From the NCBI GenBank assembly GCA_964465125.1, contig CAYXIO010000020.1, positions 1 to 63,921 of the forward strand: a stretch of 63,921 bases of DNA, given 5' to 3'. This document shows positions 44,041 to 55,123 of the stretch, one piece after another. Positions within the stretch are counted from its first letter, which is position 1. Every line of letters starts with the position of its first letter. Under the pieces are notes generated by a model. It was not told where the DNA came from and made no database searches. It saw nothing but the letters and a program-made list of their open reading frames with translations. A program made the translations under genes and the position numbers. This DNA is from CAYOHG01 sp964465125. GTDB lineage: Bacteria; Planctomycetota; Phycisphaerae; UBA1845; Fen-1342.

Positions 44041-44793
44041 ATGCCTAGACCCACGATCGCTCTGACCAGCAACTTCGGCCCCGGCAGCGGGCCGTCTGCA
44101 CGCCCGCGCTGCTACCTCAACGCGGAATACGGCGACGCGGTGCTCGCGGCGGGCGGCCTGCCGCTGATGCTGCCGGTGCCCGCGGAGTTCGACGACGCGC
44201 TGCTCGACGAGTGGCTCTCACGCTGCGACGGGCTGATTCTGACGGGCGGGCTGGATCTCGACCCGGCTCTCTACGGGCAGGCGCGGCATCCGCAGACGGA
44301 GACGTTGCCCGTCCGGCGGCAGAGCTTTGAGCTGGACCTGTTCGGCAGGGCGGATTCGCGCCGCGTGCCCATGCTCTGCATCTGCTTGGGACACCAGGTG
44401 GCGCACGTCGCCCGCGGCGGGGCGCTCGTGCAGCACATCGACGACCTGCCGCGCACGCCGGGCATCCCACACAACCGCACCGACGCGGGCAACGCGCTGC
44501 ACGCGGTACAGATCGAGCCGGATTCGCACCTGGCGCGGATCGCCGGTGGCACGCGATTCGACGTTCCCAGCCGGCATCATCAGTGCGTGGACGCGGCTCG
44601 GCCCGGGCGTGGGTTGCGGACTGCCGCCGTGGCGCCGGACGGCCTGATCGAAGCGTCGGAAGACATGAACGGCCGATTTCTGCTCAGCGTGCAGTGGCAT
44701 CCGGAGTCGCTGACCGCTCAACCTCCGAACGCCGCGCTGTTTGCCGCGCTGGTGCGGCACGCCTCGGAGCGGCGAGCGGCCGGCGGAACGTGA
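44041..44793 (+). CDS. Class I glutamine amidotransferase-like hydrolase (peptidase C26, PuuD-like)
   Basis: The 250-residue protein has the catalytic nucleophile in CICLGHQVAH and the His-Glu pair in QWHPES, with GLILTGGLDLDP and the PSRHHQCVD segment typical of gamma-glutamyl-gamma-aminobutyrate hydrolases. Family members cut gamma-glutamyl conjugates, such as those of polyamine degradation. No polyamine genes lie nearby, so the in vivo substrate is open. The ATG has no clear Shine-Dalgarno. The gene is divergent from bamA and convergent with the octahaem cytochrome gene. Confidence 0.9.
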   Translation: MPRPTIALTSNFGPGSGPSARPRCYLNAEYGDAVLAAGGLPLMLPVPAEFDDALLDEWLSRCDGLILTGGLDLDPALYGQARHPQTETLPVRRQSFELDLFGRADSRRVPMLCICLGHQVAHVARGGALVQHIDDLPRTPGIPHNRTDAGNALHAVQIEPDSHLARIAGGTRFDVPSRHHQCVDAARPGRGLRTAAVAPDGLIEASEDMNGRFLLSVQWHPESLTAQPPNAALFAALVRHASERRAAGGT

Positions 44794-44800
44794 CGGCGCG

Positions 44801-44853
44801 CCGCTGCTGAAAACAAGAAGCGACCGTCCCGAGCGAATCGGAACGGCAGCTTC
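44801..44853 (-). terminator. Terminator of the octahaem cytochrome gene
   Basis: Read on the minus strand, GAAGC and CCGTTCCGA pair with TCGGGACGG (one mismatch) and GCTTC, forming a long hairpin (44853 to 44817) directly followed by TTGTTTTC. A second small hairpin GGCTCC/GGAGCC lies just upstream. It can act against transcription from either side, because the amidotransferase gene converges here. Confidence 0.6.
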
Positions 44854-44902
44854 TCGAGCGGCAACCTCGTTGCGCAGCGAGGGCTCCTGTGGCCCGGAGC
44901 CG

Positions 44903-46447
44903 TCAGTTGTCCGGGAACGGATCGTCCATTCCAAGCTGATCCCAGAAATCCGCATGCCCGTGGCAGTCGCCGCACAACAGCGCGGAGGACGCCGGCGGGA
45001 TTTCGTGGCTGACGCGGTAGTACATCGCGGTGTTGGCGAACCCGTAGGTGCCGCTGTATTCCTGGCCGACGTAGGCCGCGCCATCCGCGAGCGCCAGGCC
45101 CCAGTCGAACTTGGACCAGTACGCGTTCGTCAGGCCAGGGCCGCTTCCGAACAGGTGCGGAATGACCAGCCGCTTGTTGACCGGGTCGACCGCCTGGCGG
45201 CCGATCATGCGCTTGAACGGATACACCTTGGCGTCCGCATCGGCGGCCGTCGCGGTCGGCGCAGCCAGGATGATCGGGTCATCCTCGGTGCCTTCCTCGG
45301 TATAGGTGTCGTTCAGGTTGATGACCTTCCGCTCCCACTTGCCGTTGTCCCAATGGTACGCCGGGCGGACGTTCATGCCCCAAACGAACCGGCCTTTGAG
45401 CTTGTCGTAGGTTGGCTTGCCGAACTCGTCGAGCGGGATCGGGTCGATGTTCTGCCCGGCCTCATCCCAGTACCAGGCCACCTTGGTCGCCTGCGTGCGC
45501 GAGAAGGCCGGCAGGTGGCACGTCTCGCACGCCACGCGGTCCAGGTGGAAGTTCAGCGCCGAGTCCAGCCCGGGATTGGACGAGTGCACGTCGGTCTCGC
45601 CGTGGCATCGCTCGCAGCGCGGCGATGCTCCGCCTTCGTCGATGTTGTGCGTCATGTTGCCGGAGATGCCGTGGTCGGACATCTGGTGGCAGGTCTGACA
45701 CGAGAAGTCGAGTTCCCCCATGTGATAGTCCATCTCGCGCGTGGCGTCGGCGAGGCTGGAGCCCATGTCGCCGTGCTTGACGTTGTCGCCGCCGCCGGCG
45801 TTGAAGTGGCAGAAGCCGCAGTTGCGGCGGGTGGGCTTGCCGACGTTGTAGACGATGTCCTGGAGGTCAGCCGGGCTTACGACCGTGACTTCGCCGTCGA
45901 TTTTCAGCGCCGGAGGTCCGCCGCCGCCGTTGGCGGACGGGTGCTTCTGATAGAGGCCGGTCGTGTCGTGACAGACCAGGCAGTCGATGTTGTCGATGTT
46001 TTCAAAGAAGCTGGGGTCCGTGTTGTTCTTCCAGCCGAAGCTCGGGTGGCACTGCGTGCAGCGGCCCTCGTTCGATGGCACGGCGATGCAGAAGTTGTTG
46101 ATCAGGTTGATCTTGCCGACCACCTGACCTTCCAGACCGGCGATCGCGTCGGTGACGTCGCCCCAGTTGAAATGGCCGCTGTCGAGCAACGCCATACCCT
46201 CGTCGGCATGACACTTCAGGCAGTCAGAAGTCGCCTGGAACCCCTCGGGGATGATCTCGGTGAAGACCTTCTCGTGCCGGGTCTTCTCCTCGATCTGACC
46301 TGACGGCTCGTTGGTGGTGTCACCGCTGTTTGTGTTGGTGTTTGCGTTGCCCGCACCGTCGGTGGGTGAGGTCGGACACCCCCCCAGCAGCACCAGACTC
46401 GCGATGCCGGCGGCAAAGGAGATGAAACTGAATCGGCGTGACAGCAT
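44903..46447 (-). CDS. Octahaem c-type cytochrome lipoprotein (tetrathionate reductase family)
   Basis: The start at 46447 has GAGGA six bases upstream and gives a lipoprotein signal with lipobox LLGGC (Cys24). Eight CxxCH haem sites are present in order: CLKCH, CTQCH, CLVCH, CGFCH, CQTCH, CERCH, CETCH and CGDCH. The spacing and phrases such as GKINLINNFCIAV and NIDCLVCHDTTGLY match the octahaem tetrathionate reductase (OTR) family, in which the first haem has unusual lysine ligation. These enzymes reduce tetrathionate, nitrite or hydroxylamine in vitro; the physiological substrate is uncertain. A Thr/Asn-rich linker (about 30-50) follows the lipid anchor. It should sit on the periplasmic face of a membrane or on the cell surface. 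Confidence 0.88.
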   Translation of the reverse strand: MLSRRFSFISFAAGIASLVLLGGCPTSPTDGAGNANTNTNSGDTTNEPSGQIEEKTRHEKVFTEIIPEGFQATSDCLKCHADEGMALLDSGHFNWGDVTDAIAGLEGQVVGKINLINNFCIAVPSNEGRCTQCHPSFGWKNNTDPSFFENIDNIDCLVCHDTTGLYQKHPSANGGGGPPALKIDGEVTVVSPADLQDIVYNVGKPTRRNCGFCHFNAGGGDNVKHGDMGSSLADATREMDYHMGELDFSCQTCHQMSDHGISGNMTHNIDEGGASPRCERCHGETDVHSSNPGLDSALNFHLDRVACETCHLPAFSRTQATKVAWYWDEAGQNIDPIPLDEFGKPTYDKLKGRFVWGMNVRPAYHWDNGKWERKVINLNDTYTEEGTEDDPIILAAPTATAADADAKVYPFKRMIGRQAVDPVNKRLVIPHLFGSGPGLTNAYWSKFDWGLALADGAAYVGQEYSGTYGFANTAMYYRVSHEIPPASSALLCGDCHGHADFWDQLGMDDPFPDN

Positions 46448-47156
46448 GGATTCCTCGCTTTCTGCAGACGGGGGCGCCGCGCGGAGATGCACGCAGGCCC
46501 TGCGCGCCCTGAACCTGTGGGTGAAGCAACCGGCGTGCCTGCGGCGAGGATTACGCTGAGTTCTTTCGGCGTTTGCGGGGCTCGTTTTGCAACCTTACGC
46601 GAAACCTTTGCTTATGGAATCCGCCAGGTTCCGTGGCAGCGCCGCGCGCGAGAAAAGCCTGCGCTGAACGGCCCACCGACTGCGCACGATTACGCAAGAA
46701 ACTCTCGACGGACTAGAATGCGGAGGGGGCGGCGATCAGAGGTGCCGTGTAACAACACTCCCCGGCAAACGCCGCGGGCTTTGTCGAAACCGTGCCGCGC
46801 TCACACTCGCAGGCGTGATCGCAGGCACATACTTTCCACGAGCGCCTCGCGGCGGCGCGTTCGCAGGGAAGGCCATGTATCGGATGAGTGCCACGAATAG
46901 GCGGCCAGGTTTCACAGAAATCGGCGTCGATCCGCGCCGCGAAAAAAACGCCGCGCCTCGTCATTCCGAGCGCAGCGAGGAATCTACCGTCCGCCGCCGG
47001 TACCGAACGCCACGAGAAGCGGACGGACCCGTCGCACCGGCGAGATTCCTCGTCGCTGTGCTGCTCAGAATGACAGGGGCGCGATTGCAGCCGGCTGCGT
47101 CGGCGAATCCGGCTGCGCCGGGCCTTTTCCTTCGGTCTACGTCCTTTCGCGCAAGA
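46448..47156. other. Intergenic region, 709 bases, containing a palindromic repeat
   Basis: The region between the cytochrome gene (start at 46447) and the 3' end of acs. It contains the inverted-repeat element at 46960-47074. No convincing promoter for the cytochrome gene and no protein-like frame with a ribosome binding site is seen in 46448-46950. Confidence 0.5.
46960..47074. repeat. Palindromic intergenic repeat element, about 115 bp
   Basis: The left arm starts GTCATTCCGAGCGCAGCGAG and runs through GAATCT (46960-46985). The right arm is its near complement, AGATTCCTCG to CAGAATGAC (47043-47074). Between them are about 57 bases. The arm sequence resembles the CATTCTGAGC...GAAGAATCT words that recur in intergenic DNA of many bacteria, so this is probably a copy of a short mobile or REP-like repeat. 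This assignment is from memory of the pattern, not from a search. Confidence 0.6.
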
Positions 47157-49148
<1,992 letters not shown>

Positions 49149-49544
49149 AGGGATCTCCCGTGTCGACCGGAGTCGCCGACCGGGATGGTCCGGCGATTCG
49201 CCGGCCTGGACGCGCATCGTAGCGGATTCTCATCCGCGTCCAAGGGCGCGCGCGTTGCACTGCGTGCACGAACACCGCGCCAGCGAGCGCCCGCTGCGAT
49301 GCCAACGGTAGGAACGGCGCGCCCCGGTCGGTGCGTGAGTAATCGTCTCGGTGCGCATGGGCTGCGCGAACACGCCATCTCGGCACGTCGCGACTTGCCG
49401 CGACGAGCTCGACCGCGCGCGAATTCGCTTAACCGCAGGCCGGCAACGCCCTATAATGCAACAGGTTTCGTTCGCGCCGAACTCGAGGCTGTGTGCCGCG
49501 CGCTGAGTCGACCGCATCGACGGACCGCGCGCCGGGAGTCTGCC
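49149..49544. other. Divergent region between acs and a pseudopilin gene
   Basis: A 396-base gap. It holds the plus-strand promoter at 49429-49457. I could not pick a clear acs promoter on the minus strand. No gene seen. Confidence 0.45.
49429..49457 (+). promoter_or_regulatory. Pseudopilin gene promoter with consensus -10
   Basis: TTAACC (49429-49434) and TATAAT (49452-49457) with a 17-base spacer. The -10 sits in GCCCTATAAT, the same extended box as before secG and the aminotransferase gene. The start codon is 88 bases beyond it. Confidence 0.6.
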
Positions 49545-50660
49545 ATGCCCCAGCGGTCGGGCCGCGTGTTTCCCCGGGCGTTCACGCTGATCGAGTTGCT
49601 CGTCGTCGTCGCCATCATCGCCGTGCTCATCGCCATCCTGCTGCCCGCGCTGCGCTGCGCGCGCGAACAGAGCCGCGCCAGCAAATGCGGCGCTCAGCTC
49701 CGCGGCATCGGAGCCGGACTTTCGATCTACATCTCCGAGCAGCGCGACTGGATTCCCGGCGTCAACACCACCGGCGCGGCGCTCGAACTCGCCCGGCTGA
49801 CCTCCGGCAACAACCCTGCCGCGCTGCGCGACGCCAAGCTCCCCGTGCAAACGTGCGATTGGCTCTCGCCCGCGCTTGCGGGCAAGGGCGGGCTCGAGGG
49901 CAACCGCGCCAAGCGATTCCAGACGTTGCTGACGCGCTACGGCTGCCCGTCGGTCGCGGGAAACGCTCTGCCGGACTACTTCCCCTACGGGCTGCCCGGC
50001 GGCGAGGTGGCCGACCGGGCCGATTTCACCGCGTTGGGCGGCCCGCTCGGTCCGGTCAGTTATCTCATGCCCGGCGCGTTTCAGCTTTGGGGGCCGGAGG
50101 CGCTCGGGCAATCGGTTGCCAGCAGCGGCCCGTTCGTCGTCTATGCGAAGACCGTGCCGGATACCTGGCCGGTCGACTCGCTGGACTACCGCTCGCAGGC
50201 CCAGCGGCTGGGTGATCCCGCCCGCAAGGTCGCCGCCGCCGACGGAACGCGCCTCTTTGACACCGCCGGCACGCTGCTCACCGACGTAGCGCCAATCCCC
50301 ACCGATTCGCTCGGTTCTTTCGCCGGCAGCGGCGCCTGGTGGGGCGCGTCGGACGAGTACGGCGTTGCGACCGGCTCGAGCAACTGGGACGGCGGGACGG
50401 TCTCGATGGGAAACACCGTCAGCGCCGGTCAGAACCTGGCGCTCTCGTTCCGGCACGGATGCAGCGCCGGCTCGGCCGTGACCGCCGCACAGCGCAACCG
50501 CGGCCTGATCAACGCGCTGTACTTCGATGGGCACGTCAGCTCGATGGCCGATCGGCCGGCGCGCGAGATCGAGCAGTGGTACCCGCGCGGCAGCGTGGTG
50601 CGCGCGGGCGCCGTTTCGCAGGGGCTGACGTCCGCTCCGCCGCAGAATCTGGTGCCGTAG
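49545..50660 (+). CDS. Prepilin-like protein (type II secretion/pseudopilin N-terminus)
   Basis: GGGAG lies seven bases before the ATG. After a short basic leader the 371-residue protein has the classic type III signal: cleavage before FTLIELLVVVAIIAVLIAILL, where the new N-terminal Phe is methylated and the helix packs into a pilus-like fibre. The remainder (about 40-371) is a globular domain ending with ALYFDGHVSSM, corresponding to the H-X9-DG-type motif of the large planctomycete pseudopilin family (DUF1559-like). Such proteins are present in many copies per genome and their individual roles are unknown. It is transcribed alone from a strong promoter. Confidence 0.88.
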   Translation: MPQRSGRVFPRAFTLIELLVVVAIIAVLIAILLPALRCAREQSRASKCGAQLRGIGAGLSIYISEQRDWIPGVNTTGAALELARLTSGNNPAALRDAKLPVQTCDWLSPALAGKGGLEGNRAKRFQTLLTRYGCPSVAGNALPDYFPYGLPGGEVADRADFTALGGPLGPVSYLMPGAFQLWGPEALGQSVASSGPFVVYAKTVPDTWPVDSLDYRSQAQRLGDPARKVAAADGTRLFDTAGTLLTDVAPIPTDSLGSFAGSGAWWGASDEYGVATGSSNWDGGTVSMGNTVSAGQNLALSFRHGCSAGSAVTAAQRNRGLINALYFDGHVSSMADRPAREIEQWYPRGSVVRAGAVSQGLTSAPPQNLVP

Positions 50661-50716
50661 TCTTGTGTGTGTGGGGGGGCGACGCCTGGTTTAGAGCCCT
50701 TTTGAACGGGTGCGTT

Positions 50717-50750
50717 GGCAGGCTTACGCCGAGGACGGCGAACGCCTGCC
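50717..50750. terminator. Hairpin between convergent genes
   Basis: GGCAGGC (50717-50723) pairs with GCCTGCC (50744-50750), with an inner GCCG/CGGC pairing. It lies between the ends of the pseudopilin and FG-GAP genes and may terminate both, although no T run follows. Confidence 0.35.
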
Positions 50751-50784
50751 GCCACGAAGCGAAGCGCCGGCCCGAACGCCGGCC

Positions 50785-52479
50785 CTATGAACAGCTCGAA
50801 CCGAAATCGACGAGCAGCAGCGAGAGATCGTCCAGGTCCACGTCTCCATCGCCGTCCACGTCACCATCCTCCGGCGCCGCGCCGGTCGAACCGAAGTGAA
50901 CCAGCATGATCGAAAGGTCGTCCAGGTCGACGTTGCCGTCCAGGTTCAGATCGGTCGGGCGCGTCTGCGACATCAGCGTGATGAGCTGATCCGCGGCGAA
51001 CGGGCCTTCGAAGAGCTCGGTGCGTTCCGCCAGCGAGCCGGTGCGGGGCCATTCCACCTCGATGGAGTCGATGATCGTCGCTGTGCCCAGACCGAAGTGC
51101 TGGCGCGGGTCCTCGGTCGCGGTCGTGCTTGAGCCGTTCACGACCTCGCGAATCTGCGTCTGGCCGCCCGCGACCAGCCGGATCTTCGCGTTCGCGGCGC
51201 TGCGGGCGACGCGGCAGCCGTCGCCGATGAGCCGCACCTGCGCCCAGTGGTTCGTGCCCTCGGAGGTGTTCTCGTAGATGCTGACGAGCTGCCCGATGCC
51301 CAGCGAGATGATGTCCTGGCGGCCGTCGTTGTTGAAGTCGAGCTGGAGCGAGTAGCGCGACGGCGCCGACACGCCGTTGAGCACGGTCGAGATGTTCGTG
51401 AACGTCCCGTCGCCGTTGTTGAGCTGGAGATTGTCGAACGCGCTCGTCCCGTACGAGCCGGCGGTGAAGAAGTCCAGGTTGCCGTCGTTGTCGACGTCGA
51501 CCCACTCCACGCCCCAGCCGAACATGGTGTCAAAGGGCTGGACCTTGGTGTAGTGATCTCCGTCGTGGCGATAGAAGGTGCCGACGACCGCGTCGCTGAT
51601 GCCGATGTCAAGGTCGCCGTCGCCGTCGAAGTCGCCGAAGGCGATTCCCATCGGGGCCGGTCCGTGGCTCACGTAGCCGACCTGCTGGGCGATGTTGACG
51701 AACTGGCGGCCGCCGACGCCGTCGTCGATGTTGTGCCAGAGCATCTCGGTGCCCGCGCCGTTGCGCGACAGGCCGTAGAAGTCGGGGTATCCGTCGCCGT
51801 CAAAGTCGGAGAACGCGTGGCCGTATGGCCGCGACGTGAGGTTCGCGACCGGCAGCAGCGCGGCGCCGTCAGCGAACGTGCCGTCGCCGTTGTTGATCAG
51901 CAGGCGGAACCACGGCGCCGCTTCGAGCGAGAGCATCAGGTCCAGGTCGCCGTCGAGGTCGAAGTCGACCCACGCGGCGGCGTCCGCCGGCCCGTCGCCG
52001 CGAACACCCGAGGCGACGCTGACGTTCGTAAACGTGCCGTTGCCGTTGTTGCGGTAGAGCAGGCCGTGGGAGGTCGTGGTCGCGCCGCAGACGAAGACGT
52101 CGTCGCGGCCGTCGTTGTCGTAGTCGCCGACGAGGACGCCGTTCGGGGTGCGCCCGGTCGCGTCACTATCCCAGATGCCGCTGTTGGTCGTCACGTCATC
52201 GAAGCTGCGATGCCCCGGCGCGTTAGGGTCCGGGACGCTTTGATACAGACGGATGAGGGGCGCCGAGGTGCGGCCGACGAGAAGATCCATCCAGCCATCG
52301 TCGTCGTAGTCAATCACAGCTACGCCGCCGGATGGGAAACCGATCACGATTTCGCCGCTGGCCCCGCGATCGATCAGTTGAATTCCATTGTAGGATTCGA
52401 GCGCGTTCGCCGCGCCGCCCGTGAGCGCACCCAACATGGCCGCAGCAATGCACCGACGTACGACCGGGTACTTCAACAT
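50785..52479 (-). CDS. Secreted FG-GAP/ASPIC-UnbV protein with dockerin-like repeats
   Basis: The start at 52479 (MLKYPVVRRC) has GAGGGA eight bases upstream and gives a signal peptide ending GGAANALES. The 564-residue protein contains six or seven FG-GAP/VCBS-type repeats with calcium-binding D.D.DG..D motifs (DYDDDGWMDLLVG, DYDNDGRDDVFVC, DFDLDGDLDLML, DFDGDGYPDFYG, DFDGDGDLDIGI, DVDNDGNLDFFT, DFNNDGRQDIIS), which form an integrin-like propeller. An ASPIC/UnbV domain follows (about 410-500: HWAQVRLIGDG, RQHFGLG, IEVEWPRTG). Two dockerin-like EF-hands end it. Likely a surface adhesion or carbohydrate-binding protein. Confidence 0.9.
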   Translation of the reverse strand: MLKYPVVRRCIAAAMLGALTGGAANALESYNGIQLIDRGASGEIVIGFPSGGVAVIDYDDDGWMDLLVGRTSAPLIRLYQSVPDPNAPGHRSFDDVTTNSGIWDSDATGRTPNGVLVGDYDNDGRDDVFVCGATTTSHGLLYRNNGNGTFTNVSVASGVRGDGPADAAAWVDFDLDGDLDLMLSLEAAPWFRLLINNGDGTFADGAALLPVANLTSRPYGHAFSDFDGDGYPDFYGLSRNGAGTEMLWHNIDDGVGGRQFVNIAQQVGYVSHGPAPMGIAFGDFDGDGDLDIGISDAVVGTFYRHDGDHYTKVQPFDTMFGWGVEWVDVDNDGNLDFFTAGSYGTSAFDNLQLNNGDGTFTNISTVLNGVSAPSRYSLQLDFNNDGRQDIISLGIGQLVSIYENTSEGTNHWAQVRLIGDGCRVARSAANAKIRLVAGGQTQIREVVNGSSTTATEDPRQHFGLGTATIIDSIEVEWPRTGSLAERTELFEGPFAADQLITLMSQTRPTDLNLDGNVDLDDLSIMLVHFGSTGAAPEDGDVDGDGDVDLDDLSLLLVDFGSSCS

Positions 52480-52581
52480 CACGATCCCTCGCTGAAACAC
52501 CAGCGGTCGAGACATTCGACCGACTGGGCTTGGATGCGGCGTGCGACCGGCGGTTACAGGACTTGCGACGGCGGGAGGCTG

Positions 52582-52618
52582 AAAAGCAGGGGCGGCGGGT
52601 CTTGCGACTCGCCGCCCC
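52582..52618 (-). terminator. Terminator-like hairpin downstream of the phosphate-binding-like gene
   Basis: On the minus strand GGGGCGGCG (52618 to 52610) pairs with CGCCGCCCC (52597 to 52589), with an inner GAC/GTC, and is followed by TGCTTTTC. It lies 46 bases beyond the stop of the gene at 52664 and 103 bases before the next start. Confidence 0.6.
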
Positions 52619-52663
52619 GTGCGTCATGGCGCGATCCGTGTCGGATCAGGCTTTGTCGGGCGA

Positions 52664-55123
52664 CTACGCTGAGAAACCGAAGTTGACCAGCAGCGTCGAC
52701 AGGTCGTCCAGGTTGACGATGCCGTCGCCGTTCAGGTCGCCGTTGGCGTAGCTGCCGACCGAGGCGCCGAAGTTGATGAGCATGTTTGACAGGTCGGTCA
52801 GGTCGACCTTGCGGTCGAAGTTGATGTCGCCCAGGCGCGTGCCGAGGACGTTGACGACGATGTCGGTGATGTCGCCCATGTCGATCACCAGGTCACCGTT
52901 CATGTCGCAGCTCAGGTCGATGAAGACGGCCACATCGAGGTCGCCCCAGTTGCCGAAGTTGTCGAAGACATAGTCGATGTCGTCGACGTCGACCGAGAGG
53001 TCATGACCGACGGGCAGTCCGCCGGCGTTGTACGAGCCCGAGCCCGCGACGTCGGCGCGCGAGTCGCCGGCGTTGTAGAGCTTGGGCGTCGCAGCGGTGC
53101 CGGTCACCAGGGTGGTGTTGAAGTAGTTGTTGTCGCCGCCGGCCACCGCCGCCCAGCCGGTGTCGACGTTGGTGTAGCCGATCGTGCGATCCAGCACGCC
53201 TTCGACGATCGCCAGGCCGTCGGCCGCGTAGCGCGCATCGTCGGCGTCAAAGTCGCCGTCGCCGTTGTGGTCGCCGATGATCTCGGGAATCACGTAGTTG
53301 GTGCCGAGCGAGCCGGGGTTGCCGGGCACGGCGCCTTCGGCCGTCACGAACGCGCGCGGGTTGAACAGCGCGTCCATCATCGGAACGATGTCAGCGGCGT
53401 CGCGGTCGCCGTCATTGTCAAAGTCGCCGGCGATGCGGTTGCGCTCGCTGAGGTTGGTGTTGCGGACGACGGTGTAGTTGCCGCTGAAGTCAACGTAGTT
53501 GCCGTTGCTGCTGCCGTCCGAGTAGGTGAAGCCCGACAGGCGGTTGGGCACCTGGCCGGCGGTGTTGACGCTGCCGTACGCGGGAACATGGCCGCCTGAG
53601 CCGATCACGCCGAGCTCGTTGGTGTTGCGAATCAGGTCCTGCACGGTCTGAATCAGGCCTGCGTTCGTCTGCAAAGCGACCGGATCCAGCGAGGTGGTCA
53701 GGCAGTCCATGCCGGCGAGCAGGAAGTAGTTCTTGGCCAGGAAGTCGCCGGGGCTGAGCAGGTCGTTGGGCAGGTTGGGATCGGGCGTGACGACCGCCGC
53801 GATGCTGTCCGTGATGTTCCGCAAGTAATCGGCGGCGGCCTGGTTGTCCATGTACTCGTCGTCGCCGGAGTTCGTGCTGTCGGGGGTGCCGCGCGAGATA
53901 AAGGTCTGGTTGCCGCCCAGCATGTAGCCGGTGTCAGGGTCGCAGCCGTCGAGGATCGCGTTCTTGGACGGGCGGACGTAGGCGCTGCCTCCGCGATCAT
54001 CAAACATCACGTTCACGATCTCGTAGCGGCCGGCGATGCTGTCGCCCATGGCGCGGTCGGAGCCGGACAGGCCGGTGTAGCCGACGCCCAGGCGGCGCGA
54101 GTGCATGGCCTGCTCGACCTGGCTCGAACCTTCGCCGTTGGTCGGCTGGTGGTTGGGGCTGAGGGCGAAGTTGCTCGTCACCGCGTTCTCGTTGCCGATG
54201 TTGTCGCCGCGGCCCCAGGACGGATCGATGCCGCTGGTGTTCATTTCGCCGTTGCGCGTGCCCGAGCCAGCCGAGCGCGTGATGGCGGCCAGGTTTTCGC
54301 CGTTCGGCATGCGGCCGGCGACGAGCAGGTGCTGGAGTTCCGTCATGCGGAAGTCGGAATAGCCGGTGCCGCGGTTTGAGCAATACACGATCGGGCTCCA
54401 CGCGATGGTGGTGTCGTAGATCGTGTCGTGGTCGGGGCTGGCGGTGTTGGTGTTCAGTGAAACGCTGCCGCGCGTCAGCGAGGCGAGCTGATTGACGTAG
54501 CCCGTGCTCGACTGAAGGTAGTTCTGGCCATAGCCCGAGGCAGCGGGCTTCTTGCTCCAGAAGGCGTCATTCGGGTCGCCGGCGACGAAGGCCCAGGTGC
54601 CTTCCACGTCGGTGATGGCCAGGTCGATCGACGACGGGCATTCGGGAGTGTTGCTGGTGTTGCACGCCGAGCAACCGGTGGCGGTCGGCACGCCGTTGGC
54701 GGCGAACTGGAGCCGGTTGATCAGCCCGACCTCGCCGGGGACGGACGTGGGGATCGTGCCTTCGAGCTGGAAGTCGATGAACTCGGTGACGCCGTTGATC
54801 GAACCGACGCCGCGATCCTGCATCAGCCACCAACCGGTCCAACTCGGACAGGTGTAGAGCGGCGCGAGCTGGTCGACGACTGTTCCGGTTGCGAGGCCGC
54901 AGGGGCTGTTGGGCTCAAAAAAGCCGGCGCAGCCGTCGCCGTCGACGTCGATGAAGTCGTTGGTCGAGGCGCCCGACTGGAAGAAGCTGCGGAACAGCGT
55001 CGCACCCGAGACGTTCACTTCCCCGCCCTGAATGGTTGTCTGCCCCAGCCCCTGCGGGACGAGGAACTGAGCCGAGCCGACGAGCATGAGCGCGGCTGTG
55101 GCGAAACGATTACGTCGAAACAT
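52664..55123 (-). CDS. Secreted solute-binding (PstS-like) protein with dockerin-like repeats
   Basis: GGAGG lies seven bases before the ATG, and the N-terminus is a signal peptide (ATAALMLVGSAQFLVPQGLGQ). The 819-residue protein begins its mature part with NVSGATLFRSFF and later has AITRSAGSGTRNGE, which together recall the two phosphate-gripping loops of PstS-type periplasmic binding proteins (GAG/S-type loop and the R..GSGT loop). The assignment is by motif only, and a long Asn/Gly-rich middle is unassigned. From about residue 570 there are several EF-hand-like calcium loops (DFDNDGDRDAAD, DHNGDGDFDADDA, DMNGDLVIDMGD), ending with the standard pair DINFDRKVDLTDLSNML..FG and DLNGDGIVNLDDLSTLL..FG. 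Confidence 0.7.
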   Translation of the reverse strand: MFRRNRFATAALMLVGSAQFLVPQGLGQTTIQGGEVNVSGATLFRSFFQSGASTNDFIDVDGDGCAGFFEPNSPCGLATGTVVDQLAPLYTCPSWTGWWLMQDRGVGSINGVTEFIDFQLEGTIPTSVPGEVGLINRLQFAANGVPTATGCSACNTSNTPECPSSIDLAITDVEGTWAFVAGDPNDAFWSKKPAASGYGQNYLQSSTGYVNQLASLTRGSVSLNTNTASPDHDTIYDTTIAWSPIVYCSNRGTGYSDFRMTELQHLLVAGRMPNGENLAAITRSAGSGTRNGEMNTSGIDPSWGRGDNIGNENAVTSNFALSPNHQPTNGEGSSQVEQAMHSRRLGVGYTGLSGSDRAMGDSIAGRYEIVNVMFDDRGGSAYVRPSKNAILDGCDPDTGYMLGGNQTFISRGTPDSTNSGDDEYMDNQAAADYLRNITDSIAAVVTPDPNLPNDLLSPGDFLAKNYFLLAGMDCLTTSLDPVALQTNAGLIQTVQDLIRNTNELGVIGSGGHVPAYGSVNTAGQVPNRLSGFTYSDGSSNGNYVDFSGNYTVVRNTNLSERNRIAGDFDNDGDRDAADIVPMMDALFNPRAFVTAEGAVPGNPGSLGTNYVIPEIIGDHNGDGDFDADDARYAADGLAIVEGVLDRTIGYTNVDTGWAAVAGGDNNYFNTTLVTGTAATPKLYNAGDSRADVAGSGSYNAGGLPVGHDLSVDVDDIDYVFDNFGNWGDLDVAVFIDLSCDMNGDLVIDMGDITDIVVNVLGTRLGDINFDRKVDLTDLSNMLINFGASVGSYANGDLNGDGIVNLDDLSTLLVNFGFSA

